Below are positions 1 to 6,551 of a DNA stretch of 10,237 bases, one piece after another (positions within the stretch are counted from its first letter, which is position 1; each line of letters starts with the position of its first letter). Below the pieces are notes generated by a model, which was not told the origin of the DNA, searched no databases, and saw only the letters and a program-made list of their open reading frames with translations. Position numbers and translations under genes: made by a program. Source of the DNA: Acidimicrobiales bacterium (GTDB lineage Bacteria > Actinomycetota > Acidimicrobiia > Acidimicrobiales > Poriferisodaliceae); NCBI GenBank assembly GCA_020631315.1, contig JAHDHM010000102.1, positions 1 to 10,237 on the forward strand. The letters run 5' to 3'.

Positions 1-60
1 TACTGCCTTCGCTCGGGCGATCGCAGCCGTCCGGTCAGCTGGGATCGGACGCTCAGTCAT
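1..60 (-). CDS. Start of an unidentified gene, coupled to the acidic membrane protein; runs off the left edge
   Basis: Reading leftward from an ATG at 60-58, twenty codons are open to the window edge; the protein begins MTERPIPADRT. The start overlaps the stop of the upstream gene in the arrangement ATGACTGA (53-60). A perfect GGAGG (67-71, minus strand) lies six bases before the ATG, so it looks like a real translationally coupled start rather than chance. Too little protein is visible to assign a family. From the neighbouring ferric-reductase-type gene one might expect a redox-related partner, but that is only a guess. Confidence 0.6.
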   Translation of the reverse strand, partial: MTERPIPADRTAAIARAKAV

Positions 61-403
61 CGTCGTCCTCCTCGAACTCGTCGTCGTCCTCGTACTCGTG
101 GTGCTCGGGCTCGGGCTCAGGCTCGGGGTACGTGTCACTCGTCGTCGCAGCAGCGGCGGTGGCGACGTCGGCGGCAGCGGTCTGGGTGTCGTCGACGATC
201 TCGACTCGGTAGTCGACCTGCTCGACTCCCGCTCCGAGGCCGGTGGCCACCGAGGTGCTGGTGGTCGCCACCACGGTGACCGCGGTCGGTTCCGTGTCGC
301 TCGCGGCGACGGTGTCGACCCGGTTCAGGGCGACGACGCCGCCGACACTCCCGAGGACGAGCGCACCTCCTGCGACGCTGGCGATGATCTGACTTCTGTT
401 CAT
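53..403 (-). CDS. Small membrane-anchored protein with polyacidic C-terminal tail
   Basis: This 116-residue protein matches no family I recognise. Residues 1-7 are short and polar with one Arg, residues 8-26 form a hydrophobic Gly/Val/Ala helix (signal anchor or uncleaved signal peptide), and residues 30-92 are a Thr/Ala/Val-rich linker. Residues 94-100 are EPEPEPE, and the last 16 residues (HHEYEDDDEFEEDDDD) contain 12 acidic side chains and two His. The predicted arrangement is a single helix with the acidic tail outside the membrane. The tail could bind cations or metal, but this is inferred from composition only. The start at 403 is well supported by AAGGAG at 412-417, eight bases upstream. 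The gene diverges from the ferric-reductase-type gene and shares its heptamer-repeat intergenic region. Its last codons carry the SD sequence of the next gene. Confidence 0.75.
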   Translation of the reverse strand: MNRSQIIASVAGGALVLGSVGGVVALNRVDTVAASDTEPTAVTVVATTSTSVATGLGAGVEQVDYRVEIVDDTQTAAADVATAAAATTSDTYPEPEPEPEHHEYEDDDEFEEDDDD

Positions 404-487
404 GGTCTCGACTCCTTCGAGGTCTCAGTTCGAGAGCCGGTGCGGCGGGGGTACCGCAACCGGTGCCACGAAGATGACGAAGGTCGG

Positions 488-545
488 CTGAAGCGGTTCT
501 GAAGCTTTCTGAGCTGCGCTTCAGGCCGTTTCAGGTCAGCTTCAG
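488..545. promoter_or_regulatory. Divergent tandem-heptamer operator array, OmpR/PhoB-type
   Basis: CTGAAGC occurs at 488-494 and 499-505, followed by the weaker CTGAGCT at 509-515. The complement-orientation copies GCTTCAG (518-524), GTTTCAG (528-534) and GCTTCAG (539-545) follow. Thus each divergent gene sees three same-oriented GCTTCAG-like heptamers at 10 or 11 bp steps, one helical turn each. The two inner blocks (488-505 and 518-534) also form a near-complete inverted repeat with one bulge and two wobble positions. Direct repeats at 10-11 bp spacing are the usual binding pattern of OmpR/PhoB winged-helix response regulators. The regulator itself is not in the window. Confidence 0.65.
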
Positions 546-568
546 GTTCGATGGGAGATGGTCGTCAC

Positions 569-2038
569 ATGCCGACCAGCACCGACCTTCCAACCAGCAC
601 TGTTCGCCCAACCGGACCTCCGTCCCCGACCCACTCCATCCGGCCAGCCCTGTGGCGCCGCATGCTCGGACGCCCTGCGGACTGGAACCTCCGTGTTCGC
701 ACCTTTCGCCGACCCCGGCCGTCGCTGGCCTGGATCGGCCCGATCCTGATGGTCCTGTCCGTCGTCATCGGATGGCCTGCCTTCGCCGGCGCTCAAGGAG
801 AAGAAGGCGGCAGCGTCGCGTTCGGCCTGTTCATCGGCGCCGCATCGATCGTGCTCATGGCATGGAGCTTCCTGCTCGCCGTGCGCATCCGCTTCCTGGA
901 ACGCTTCTGGGGCGGACTCGACTCGATGTACAAGTCGCATCGATGGGCCGGTGTCCTGGCCATCATCACGATGTTCCTGCACACCAGCGCCGAACCCGAG
1001 ATCGAGGGCGGCATCAAGGGCGCCAGCGAGTCGCTCGCCGACCAGGCCGAGGGTCTGGCCGAGACCGGCGAACTGATGCTCTACGCCCTCGTCGCCGTGA
1101 GCCTGCTCCGGTGGTTCCCGTACCGCTGGTGGCGCTGGACCCACAAGCTCCTGGGCATCCCGTTCGCCTTCGCCTGCTGGCACTTCTACACCGCCGAGAA
1201 GACGTACGCGAACGGTTCGCCGTGGGGCATCTACTTCGGCACGATCATGGTGATCGGCCTCGTCACCTACGTGTGGCGGGTCATCGGCCGAGACGCCGTT
1301 GCCCAGGGCCTGAAGTACGAGGTCGAGCGAGCCGAGAGCGACGGCACCACGCTCGAGCTGACGATGGTCCCGAAGGGCAAGCCGCTCGACTACCACGCCG
1401 GCCAGTTCGCCATCCTGAAGATCCAGGAGCCCGGCCTGCGTGAGCCGCACGCCTTCACCATCGCCTCGTCGCCCCAGTCCGGGAAGTTGAACTTCTTCAT
1501 CCGGGATCTCGGCGACTGGACCGCCAAGCTGCAGACGGCCGACCTCGTCGGCAGCGAGGTCATCGTCGAAGGCCCCTACGGCGAGTTCGAGCCCTACGGC
1601 GACGACGCCGACGGTCCGACCGTCTGGGTCGCCGGCGGTGTGGGCATCACCCCGTTCCTGAGCGCCATCGACGGACTCGAGCCGGCACCGGAGGGTCAGC
1701 GACCGACGCTGTTCTACTGCGTCAGGTACGCCGACGACGCCACCGCCATCGACATGCTCCGTGCCGCCGACACCGAAGGGCGCATCGACCTCGTGGTCGT
1801 CGCCAGCTCCGAAGGGCCTCGCTTCAGCGAGGCGACCCTGCGGGACCACTTCGGCGACGACGGCCTCCGAGGCGCCCACATCGCCGCCTGCGGTCCGACC
1901 GCTCTGGTCGACACCGCGATGGCGACGGGCGACCGGATGGGGGCCGCCTCACTGGAGTCCGAGGACTTCGACATCCGAGGCGGCTTCTGTCCCGACATGT
2001 CGAAGGAACTGGATCAGGCGCTGAGCCGCCGCAAGTGA
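569..2038 (+). CDS. Ferric-reductase-like transmembrane FAD/NAD(P)H oxidoreductase
   Basis: This is a membrane flavocytochrome that would pass electrons from NAD(P)H through FAD and b-type haem across the membrane. The natural acceptor (Fe(III), Cu(II), a quinone or a redox protein) cannot be told from sequence. Numbered from the ATG at 569, a Pro/Thr-rich N-terminus precedes hydrophobic helices from about residue 52 to 240. Candidate haem-ligand histidines are 124, 138, 192 and 205. The cytoplasmic part has an FAD motif HAFTIASSP (294-302, like the HPFT motif of ferric reductases and NADPH oxidases), GPYGEF (335-340), the nucleotide-binding GGVGITPF (356-363), CGP (441-443) and a C-terminal GGFCPDM. 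An in-frame ATG at 551 would add six residues. I prefer 569 because GGGAG (553-557) precedes it, while nothing like an SD sequence precedes 551. It is monocistronic, with a terminator at 2124-2167 and the repeat array just upstream. Confidence 0.88.
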   Translation: MPTSTDLPTSTVRPTGPPSPTHSIRPALWRRMLGRPADWNLRVRTFRRPRPSLAWIGPILMVLSVVIGWPAFAGAQGEEGGSVAFGLFIGAASIVLMAWSFLLAVRIRFLERFWGGLDSMYKSHRWAGVLAIITMFLHTSAEPEIEGGIKGASESLADQAEGLAETGELMLYALVAVSLLRWFPYRWWRWTHKLLGIPFAFACWHFYTAEKTYANGSPWGIYFGTIMVIGLVTYVWRVIGRDAVAQGLKYEVERAESDGTTLELTMVPKGKPLDYHAGQFAILKIQEPGLREPHAFTIASSPQSGKLNFFIRDLGDWTAKLQTADLVGSEVIVEGPYGEFEPYGDDADGPTVWVAGGVGITPFLSAIDGLEPAPEGQRPTLFYCVRYADDATAIDMLRAADTEGRIDLVVVASSEGPRFSEATLRDHFGDDGLRGAHIAACGPTALVDTAMATGDRMGAASLESEDFDIRGGFCPDMSKELDQALSRRK

Positions 2039-2123
2039 GTCGTCGAGTTCTGCGAGCGACGGAGTCGTCCGCACAACTCGAACCAACAAGTCTCATCCGT
2101 CCACTGGTCGGTTTCGGGTGAGC

Positions 2124-2167
2124 GTGGACATCCCCGGGTCGACCCGCCCGGGGGTGTCCACCGTTTT
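2124..2167 (+). terminator. Strong intrinsic-type terminator after the ferric-reductase-like gene
   Basis: A 15-base arm (2124-2138) pairs with 2147-2161 around the 8-base loop TCGACCCG. All positions are Watson-Crick except one G-U wobble. It is followed by CGTTTT, a short T-run of the kind often seen in high-GC actinobacteria. It lies 86 bases past the stop codon and before the thiolase promoter, so it separates the two transcription units. Confidence 0.75.
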
Positions 2168-2196
2168 GGGGTCACGACGCCGTCGGCCTCTAGCGT
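2166..2196 (+). promoter_or_regulatory. Putative housekeeping promoter of the thiolase gene
   Basis: TTGGGG (2166-2171) and TAGCGT (2191-2196) are separated by 19 bp. TAGCGT fits the actinobacterial -10 pattern TAnnnT. The predicted transcript would start near 2203, leaving a leader of about 24 bases that contains GGGGGA (2215-2220) six bases before the ATG at 2227. The -35 match is weak and its TT overlaps the terminator's T-run. Confidence 0.45.
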
Positions 2197-2226
2197 CCAC
2201 GGCACACGAACTCTGGGGGAATCATC

Positions 2227-3453
2227 ATGGCCGAGGCCTACATCATCGACGCCTGCCGCACACCACGAGGCATCGGCAAGCAGGGCAAGGGTGCACTCGC
2301 CCACCTGCACCCGCAGCACCTCGGCCGCACGGTCCTCGAAGCGCTCGCCGAACGCAACAGCTTCGACACCGCCCACGTCGACGACGTCATCTGGGGCACG
2401 AGCTCTCAGGTGTGTGAGCAGAGCGGCGACCTCGGCCGCATGTCGGCCCTCGACGCCGGCTACGACGTCAAGGCGAGCGGCGTGACGCTCGATCGTTTCT
2501 GCGGATCCGGCATCACGGCCACCAACATGGCTGCCAACGCGGTCATGGCCGGCATGGAGGACCTCGTCGTGGCCGGCGGCTGCGAGATGATGTCGCTGCC
2601 CAAGAAGGGCCTGCTCCCCATGGGTGCGAACAACCCGCACCTGAACGAGCTGCACCCGCAGTCCCACCAGGGTGTGTGTGCCGATGCCATCGCCACGCTC
2701 GAGGGCATCCCGCGCACCGCGCTCGACGCGCTGGCCGCCGAGTCGCAGCGCCGCGCCGAGGTCGCGATCAACGAGGGCCGGTTCGACAAGAGCCTGATCC
2801 CGGTGTTGAACCCCGAGGACGGTTCGGTCGCACTCGATCGCGAGCAGTTCCCACGTCCGGGCACGACGGCCGAGTCGTTGGCGAAGCTGGCGCCGAGCTT
2901 CCCGGTCATCGCCGACTATCGCCCGACGCCGGAGTCGCGGTCGATGCGCGAGCAGATCACCGCGAAGTTCCCCGACCTCGAGATCGAGCACGTCCACCAC
3001 GCGGGCAACTCGTCCGGTGTCGTCGACGGCGCCGCCGCCATCCTGATGGCCTCAGCCGAGTACGCACAGGCCAACGGACTCACCCCGAGGGCCCGCATCG
3101 TCGCCACGGCCAACATGGGCGACGATCCGACGCTGATGCTCAACGCACCGGTGCCGGCCGCGCGCAAGGTGCTGCAGCGCGCCGGTCTCACCATCGACGA
3201 CATCGACGTGTTCGAGATCAACGAGGCCTTCGCCGTCGTCGCCGAGAAGTTCATGCGCGACCTCGACCTCGACCGCGACAAGGTCAACGTCAACGGCGGC
3301 GCCATGGCCCTCGGCCATCCGATCGGCGCCACCGGGGCGATGCTGATCGGCACCGCGCTCGACGAGCTCGAGCGCACCGACGGCCAGTTCGGCCTGATCA
3401 CCATGTGCGCCGGCGGCGGCATGGCTCCCGCGATCGTGATCGAACGCCTCTGA
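2227..3453 (+). CDS. Thiolase (acetyl-CoA acetyltransferase / 3-ketoacyl-CoA thiolase)
   Basis: Thiolases either cleave a 3-ketoacyl-CoA with CoA to give acetyl-CoA or run the reverse Claisen condensation. At 408 residues this one has normal length, with all catalytic elements: the acylated cysteine Cys92 in RFCGSG, GNSSG at 260-264, NEAF at 332-335, His364 in GHPIGATG, and the second cysteine Cys394 in CAGGG near the C-terminus. No signal peptide or membrane helix is seen, so it is cytosolic. The start is well placed, with GGGGGA six bases upstream. The SRPBCC gene follows after 78 bases and an acyl-CoA ligase lies further along, consistent with fatty-acid or other acyl-CoA breakdown. Degradative and biosynthetic thiolases cannot be separated from these motifs, so no gene symbol is given. 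Confidence 0.93.
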   Translation: MAEAYIIDACRTPRGIGKQGKGALAHLHPQHLGRTVLEALAERNSFDTAHVDDVIWGTSSQVCEQSGDLGRMSALDAGYDVKASGVTLDRFCGSGITATNMAANAVMAGMEDLVVAGGCEMMSLPKKGLLPMGANNPHLNELHPQSHQGVCADAIATLEGIPRTALDALAAESQRRAEVAINEGRFDKSLIPVLNPEDGSVALDREQFPRPGTTAESLAKLAPSFPVIADYRPTPESRSMREQITAKFPDLEIEHVHHAGNSSGVVDGAAAILMASAEYAQANGLTPRARIVATANMGDDPTLMLNAPVPAARKVLQRAGLTIDDIDVFEINEAFAVVAEKFMRDLDLDRDKVNVNGGAMALGHPIGATGAMLIGTALDELERTDGQFGLITMCAGGGMAPAIVIERL

Positions 3454-3531
3454 GGCAGCGGCCGTCGTCGGGTCGCGAGGTTTCGGCTCGTCGCTTCGGC
3501 AGAGTGTGAACCCCGCCCTGTTGGAGTTCCC

Positions 3532-3969
3532 ATGGCCCGATACCGCACCACCGTTCGCACCTCGTCGTCGCCCGAAGCGGCGTTCGAGCTCATCGCCGAC
3601 TTCCGTACCGTCGCCGACTGGGACCCGGGCGTCTCGCGCTCGACGCTTCCCGATGGCGTCGAGCCCGGCGTCGGCGCCACCTATTCGGTGAAGGCGGGCT
3701 TCGTCGATCTCGAGTACGAGACCCTCGAGTTCGACCCGCCCCGCCGAACCGTGCTCGAGGCCGTCTCGTCGACCCTGCGCAGCTACGACGTCATCACCTT
3801 CGAACCGTTGGACGATGGCGGCACCGACGTGACCTACGACGCGACACTCGAACTCCGCGGACTGTTCAGCCCCCTCGGCCTCGGCTTGGGCCTCGTGTTC
3901 GATCGCATCGGTGACAAGGCGGCAGCCGGACTGGCGAAGGCCCTCGACGGCGAGATCGTCAGCGACTGA
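3532..3969 (+). CDS. SRPBCC-family (START/polyketide-cyclase-like) protein
   Basis: This 145-residue protein has the length and pattern of a single SRPBCC helix-grip domain, a fold that binds hydrophobic ligands in a deep cavity. The N-terminal strand is followed by SSPEAAFELIADF (a residue run typical of this fold: 'sp..vfe.iad...v..W.pgv'), with Trp at about residue 29. A mid-region of alternating strands comes next, including GATYSV and FEPLDDGGTDVTYDATLEL, and then a long C-terminal helix (IGDKAAAGLAKAL). No membrane segment is visible. The ATG has GGAG (3523-3526) five bases upstream. It follows the thiolase in the same direction after 78 bases and may share its transcript. A role as a lipid or acyl-chain carrier or cyclase would be inference; most such actinobacterial proteins are uncharacterised. 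Confidence 0.8.
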   Translation: MARYRTTVRTSSSPEAAFELIADFRTVADWDPGVSRSTLPDGVEPGVGATYSVKAGFVDLEYETLEFDPPRRTVLEAVSSTLRSYDVITFEPLDDGGTDVTYDATLELRGLFSPLGLGLGLVFDRIGDKAAAGLAKALDGEIVSD

Positions 3970-3997
3970 TCACCAGCGCTCGTCACCTGGGCGACAT

Positions 3998-4020
3998 CTG
4001 AACCGTGCCTGAACTGTTCA
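3998..4020 (+). promoter_or_regulatory. Two CTGAAC repeats 11 bp apart, upstream of the first paralogue
   Basis: CTGAAC occurs at 3998-4003 and again at 4009-4014, exactly 11 bp apart. The second copy is part of the perfect odd palindrome TGAACTGTTCA (4010-4020). The spacing and core resemble the CTGAAGC repeats at 488-505. It lies 47 bases before the start at 4067. This is a candidate regulator site, and chance is not excluded. Confidence 0.35.
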
Positions 4021-4066
4021 CACGCCCGACACACAATTCGCACTGAATGCCGCCACACTGACCGAC

Positions 4067-4534
4067 ATGGTCGATGACGATGACATCCGTCTCCTCCAGG
4101 GCCCGCCCCGCCGACAGTGGCTCGGCTGGATCATGTGGTCCGTGCACACGGTCTATGCGCTCGTGACGATTCCCGGGTTCACCGACATCATGGTGAACCT
4201 CGGATTCGTCATGGTCGCCATCTCGTTCCGACGCGTGCTCGGCCGCCGTGCGTTGTGGGTCACACGAGACGAGATCTACGTGTCCAACTCCGAGGACATG
4301 CACGTGATCCCGATGCACGGAGCCCGGGTCAGGCTGACCAAGGTCGAGCGGGGATTCTTCGGGGCGCAGGGCAAGCCGGAGTTCGACAACACCGACTACT
4401 CCTCGTTGAAGCTGTTCGTGATCCCCGGCGATCGGGAGACGAAGCGAGTCGCGGTCGACGTCGGTCTCGGGATGTCGCCGCCCAAGCTCCGGGCCCTCGC
4501 CGCCGACATCGAACGCGCCATCGAGGCTGCCTGA
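4067..4534 (+). CDS. Small two-helix membrane protein, paralogue A (possibly PH-like domain)
   Basis: This 155-residue protein is of unknown function. A short acidic N-terminus (VDDDDIRLL) is followed by two hydrophobic segments, about residues 17-35 and 40-54. A positively charged stretch (FRRVLGRR) comes next, then a soluble region of alternating strands beginning LWVTRDEIYVS (63-73). It ends with MSPPKLRAL (136-144) and an amphipathic helix. Two helices, a beta domain and a final helix resemble bacterial PH-like membrane proteins, but I see no diagnostic motif. It aligns almost without gaps to the next gene's product. No SD sequence precedes the ATG. CACACT (4054-4059), seven bases before the start, could be a weak -10 of a leaderless transcript. 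The cytoplasmic side is favoured for the soluble domain because basic residues follow the second helix. Confidence 0.72.
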   Translation: MVDDDDIRLLQGPPRRQWLGWIMWSVHTVYALVTIPGFTDIMVNLGFVMVAISFRRVLGRRALWVTRDEIYVSNSEDMHVIPMHGARVRLTKVERGFFGAQGKPEFDNTDYSSLKLFVIPGDRETKRVAVDVGLGMSPPKLRALAADIERAIEAA

Positions 4535-4554
4535 GCGGTCGGGCACCGCTCGAC

Positions 4555-4560
4555 TAGCTT
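4555..4560 (+). promoter_or_regulatory. -10-like TAGCTT placed for a leaderless transcript
   Basis: TAGCTT fits TAnnnT and ends eight bases before the G of the GTG start at 4568, which would put the first transcribed base at or next to the start codon. There is no SD-like sequence in the 33-base gap after paralogue A, and no convincing -35 was found. Confidence 0.4.
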
Positions 4561-4567
4561 CACCGTC

Positions 4568-5053
4568 GTGGGCGACTCGGCGGAGATCAGAGAACTTCGA
4601 GGCCCGACGTTCGCCGCCAGCCCCTGGATACTCGGTTGCATCGTGGCGGTCAGTGCCGTGTCCGCGACGGGTCTGTCGCCCTACCTGCTGATCGTCGGCG
4701 TCGGCGCCTGGCTCCTCGTTCGCGCCATCGCACAGCACGAACGGCGCACCGGACTGTGGGTGAACGACTCCGAGTTGTTGGTCGGCAACGGCGGGGAGTT
4801 CGTCGAACAGCTTCCACTCGCGGGGCTCACGGTGGCCATCGGGTACGAGACCTCCCACTGGACGCACGGCGACGGCCGCATCCACGACGAACGCGTGCAG
4901 GACTCGAGTGCGCTGTTGTACGTGCGAACCCTGCCTCCGGAGCGACGCCTGGTCCGCATCAACTCCGCGGCACGCATGACCCCGAAGAAGATCCGGGCGC
5001 TGCGCGACACCATCCAGGCCGAGATCGACCGGGCCGAAGCCGACCGTTTGTGA
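4568..5053 (+). CDS. Small two-helix membrane protein, paralogue B
   Basis: This 161-residue protein, starting with GTG, is of unknown function. Hydrophobic segments at about residues 19-35 and 38-55 are followed by a basic patch (QHERR) and a strand-rich domain starting LWVNDSELLVG (63-73). It ends with MTPKKIRAL (137-145) and a charged helix. It matches paralogue A collinearly: IR at 7-8, GP at 12-13 and LWV at 63-65 fall at the same positions in both. From about residue 82 every match (Pro, Gly, SS, M-S/T-P, K, RAL) is offset by one residue, so a single one-residue gap explains the pair. They are therefore diverged tandem duplicates. The start is chosen from this alignment and from TAGCTT at 4555-4560. 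No downstream Met gives a better start, and no SD sequence is present. Confidence 0.72.
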   Translation: MGDSAEIRELRGPTFAASPWILGCIVAVSAVSATGLSPYLLIVGVGAWLLVRAIAQHERRTGLWVNDSELLVGNGGEFVEQLPLAGLTVAIGYETSHWTHGDGRIHDERVQDSSALLYVRTLPPERRLVRINSAARMTPKKIRALRDTIQAEIDRAEADRL

Positions 5054-5078
5054 GTCGACCCGACCCCCGCCGTAACGT
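5048..5078 (+). promoter_or_regulatory. Putative promoter giving a leaderless acyl-CoA ligase mRNA
   Basis: TTGTGA (5048-5053, overlapping the previous gene's stop codon) and TAACGT (5073-5078) are 19 bp apart. With the normal distance from the last T of the -10 to +1, transcription would begin exactly at the A of the ATG at 5085. No SD sequence lies before that ATG, which fits a leaderless mRNA. Confidence 0.5.
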
Positions 5079-5084
5079 CGCCTC

Positions 5085-6548
5085 ATGCAGGAGCTGACGG
5101 GACTCGGTCTGGACGAGGTCATCGCCCACCATGCTCGGGAGCGGGGCGACTCCCCTGCCGTCACCTTCGGCGACGAGGTCCTGACCTACGCCGAGTTCGA
5201 CCGACGCGCCGACGTCCTCGCCGACCAGCTCCTCCGGCTCGGCGTGAATCACGACGACTTCGTCACCGTCGCCTGGCCGAATTCGTTCGAGTTCCTGATC
5301 TCGTGTGTCGCCGCGTGGAAGGTGGGTGCCATCCCGCAACCGGTGTCGTGGCGGCTACCCGCCGTCGAGCTGGACGCGATCGTCGAACTGGCCGACTCGG
5401 CCGTGGTGCTCGGCCTGCAGCACTCCACGCGCCCGAGCATCACCGTGCTCGGGGACGCGGACGCTGTGGTGTCGACGGGACCCCGACGGGACGCGCCGGC
5501 GTCCGCGTGGAAAGCACCGACGTCAGGAGGGTCGACCGGGCGACCGAAGCTCATCGTCAGCGGCGACCCCGCGATCTACGACGGTGCGATCCCGGCGAGG
5601 TCAGAACGGCTCGGCGTCGCTGTCGACGAGACGATGGTGATGCCCGGCCCGCTGTATCACAACGGTCCGTTCATCTGGACGTGGATGACGCTGCTCGCGG
5701 GTGGGCACCTGGCTCTGCTCGGCAAGTTCGACGCCGAGGCGACCCTCGCCGCCATCGACCGCCACCGAGCATCGACCGCGTACTTCGTCCCGACGATGAT
5801 GCAGCGGATGTGGAAGCTGCCCGACCACGTCAAGGAGCGCTACGACCTCTCGTCCCTGCATCACGCATGGCACCTGGCCGAACCGTGTCCCGCATGGCTG
5901 AAGGAAGCGTGGATCGGCTGGATCGGCGCCGAGAACCTCTGGGAGCTCTACGGCGGCACCGAGGGACAGGCGTCAACGGTGCTGAGCGGCGTCGAGTGGC
6001 TCGCGCACCGTGGCTCGGTCGGACGGCCTGCACCCGGTTCGATGAAGATCTGCGACGACGACGGCCACGAGCTGCCGCCCGGCGAGGTCGGCGAGGTGTG
6101 GATGCGACCGGTCGGACGGGACACCCCGACGTACCGTTACATCGGCGCCGAGGCGAACAGTCGCGACGGCTGGGACAGCCTCGGTGACCTCGGCTGGATG
6201 GACGAGGACGGCTACCTGTATCTCGCCGACCGACGCACCGACATGATCCTCGTCGGCGGTGCGAACGTGTATCCCGCCGAGATCGAGGCGGCACTCAACT
6301 CCCACACCGGCGTCGACAGCTCCGCGGTGATCGGACTGCCCGACGAGGACAAGGGCAACCGCGTCCACGCGATCGTCAACCTGGCCGACGCGACGACCGA
6401 AGAGGCGACCTTGCGAGCGCACGTCACCGAACTGCTGGTGAGCTACAAGCGCCCCTGGACCTATGAGTTCGTCGACGAGCCGGTGCGCGACGACGCCGGC
6501 AAGGTCCGCCGTTCGGCGCTTCGAGCCGAACGCCTCACCGAGAGCTGA
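5085..6548 (+). CDS. Class I adenylate-forming acyl-CoA ligase (AMP-dependent synthetase)
   Basis: It would activate a carboxylic acid with ATP to an acyl-adenylate and transfer it to CoA. The core motifs are present: phosphate loop TSGGSTGRPK (146-155), YHNGP (191-195), YGGTEG (289-294), the SLGDLGW hinge region (365-371) followed by DEDGYLYLADR, GGANVYPAEIE (391-401), and the C-terminal catalytic lysine in AGKVRR (Lys473). At 487 residues it is shorter than typical acyl-CoA synthetases (about 510-570) but complete, with a compact N-terminus. The TSGGSTG form and YHNGP resemble the bile-acid/cyclohexane-type ligase branch; this is a family impression, not a substrate assignment. No membrane segment is seen. 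The alpha/beta hydrolase gene begins three bases after its stop, so the two are surely co-transcribed. Confidence 0.92.
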   Translation: MQELTGLGLDEVIAHHARERGDSPAVTFGDEVLTYAEFDRRADVLADQLLRLGVNHDDFVTVAWPNSFEFLISCVAAWKVGAIPQPVSWRLPAVELDAIVELADSAVVLGLQHSTRPSITVLGDADAVVSTGPRRDAPASAWKAPTSGGSTGRPKLIVSGDPAIYDGAIPARSERLGVAVDETMVMPGPLYHNGPFIWTWMTLLAGGHLALLGKFDAEATLAAIDRHRASTAYFVPTMMQRMWKLPDHVKERYDLSSLHHAWHLAEPCPAWLKEAWIGWIGAENLWELYGGTEGQASTVLSGVEWLAHRGSVGRPAPGSMKICDDDGHELPPGEVGEVWMRPVGRDTPTYRYIGAEANSRDGWDSLGDLGWMDEDGYLYLADRRTDMILVGGANVYPAEIEAALNSHTGVDSSAVIGLPDEDKGNRVHAIVNLADATTEEATLRAHVTELLVSYKRPWTYEFVDEPVRDDAGKVRRSALRAERLTES

Positions 6549-6551
6549 CCG

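Noticed and set aside
437..466. CCGGTGC direct repeat (437-443 and 460-466) in the divergent intergenic region
   Set aside because: A 7-base GC-rich repeat, only two copies, with no helical phasing to the main array.
98..502. A plus-strand frame opposite the acidic membrane protein
   Set aside because: It has no SD sequence and runs through the repeat array; the minus-strand gene has AAGGAG and a sensible anchor, linker and tail layout.
1816..1833. Perfect 7-bp hairpin GCCTCGC-TTCA-GCGAGGC inside the ferric-reductase-like gene
   Set aside because: It lies within conserved coding sequence and has no T-run. Its central CTTCAG resembles the operator heptamer but stands alone.
542..1879. A 445-codon minus-strand frame opposite the ferric-reductase-like gene
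   Set aside because: The plus strand holds clear FAD and NAD(P)H motifs throughout. The antisense product has no motif and a shadow-like composition.
3983..5164. A 393-codon minus-strand frame opposite the two paralogue genes
   Set aside because: The plus-strand genes are supported by their mutual alignment and membrane pattern; this antisense frame shows only shadow composition.
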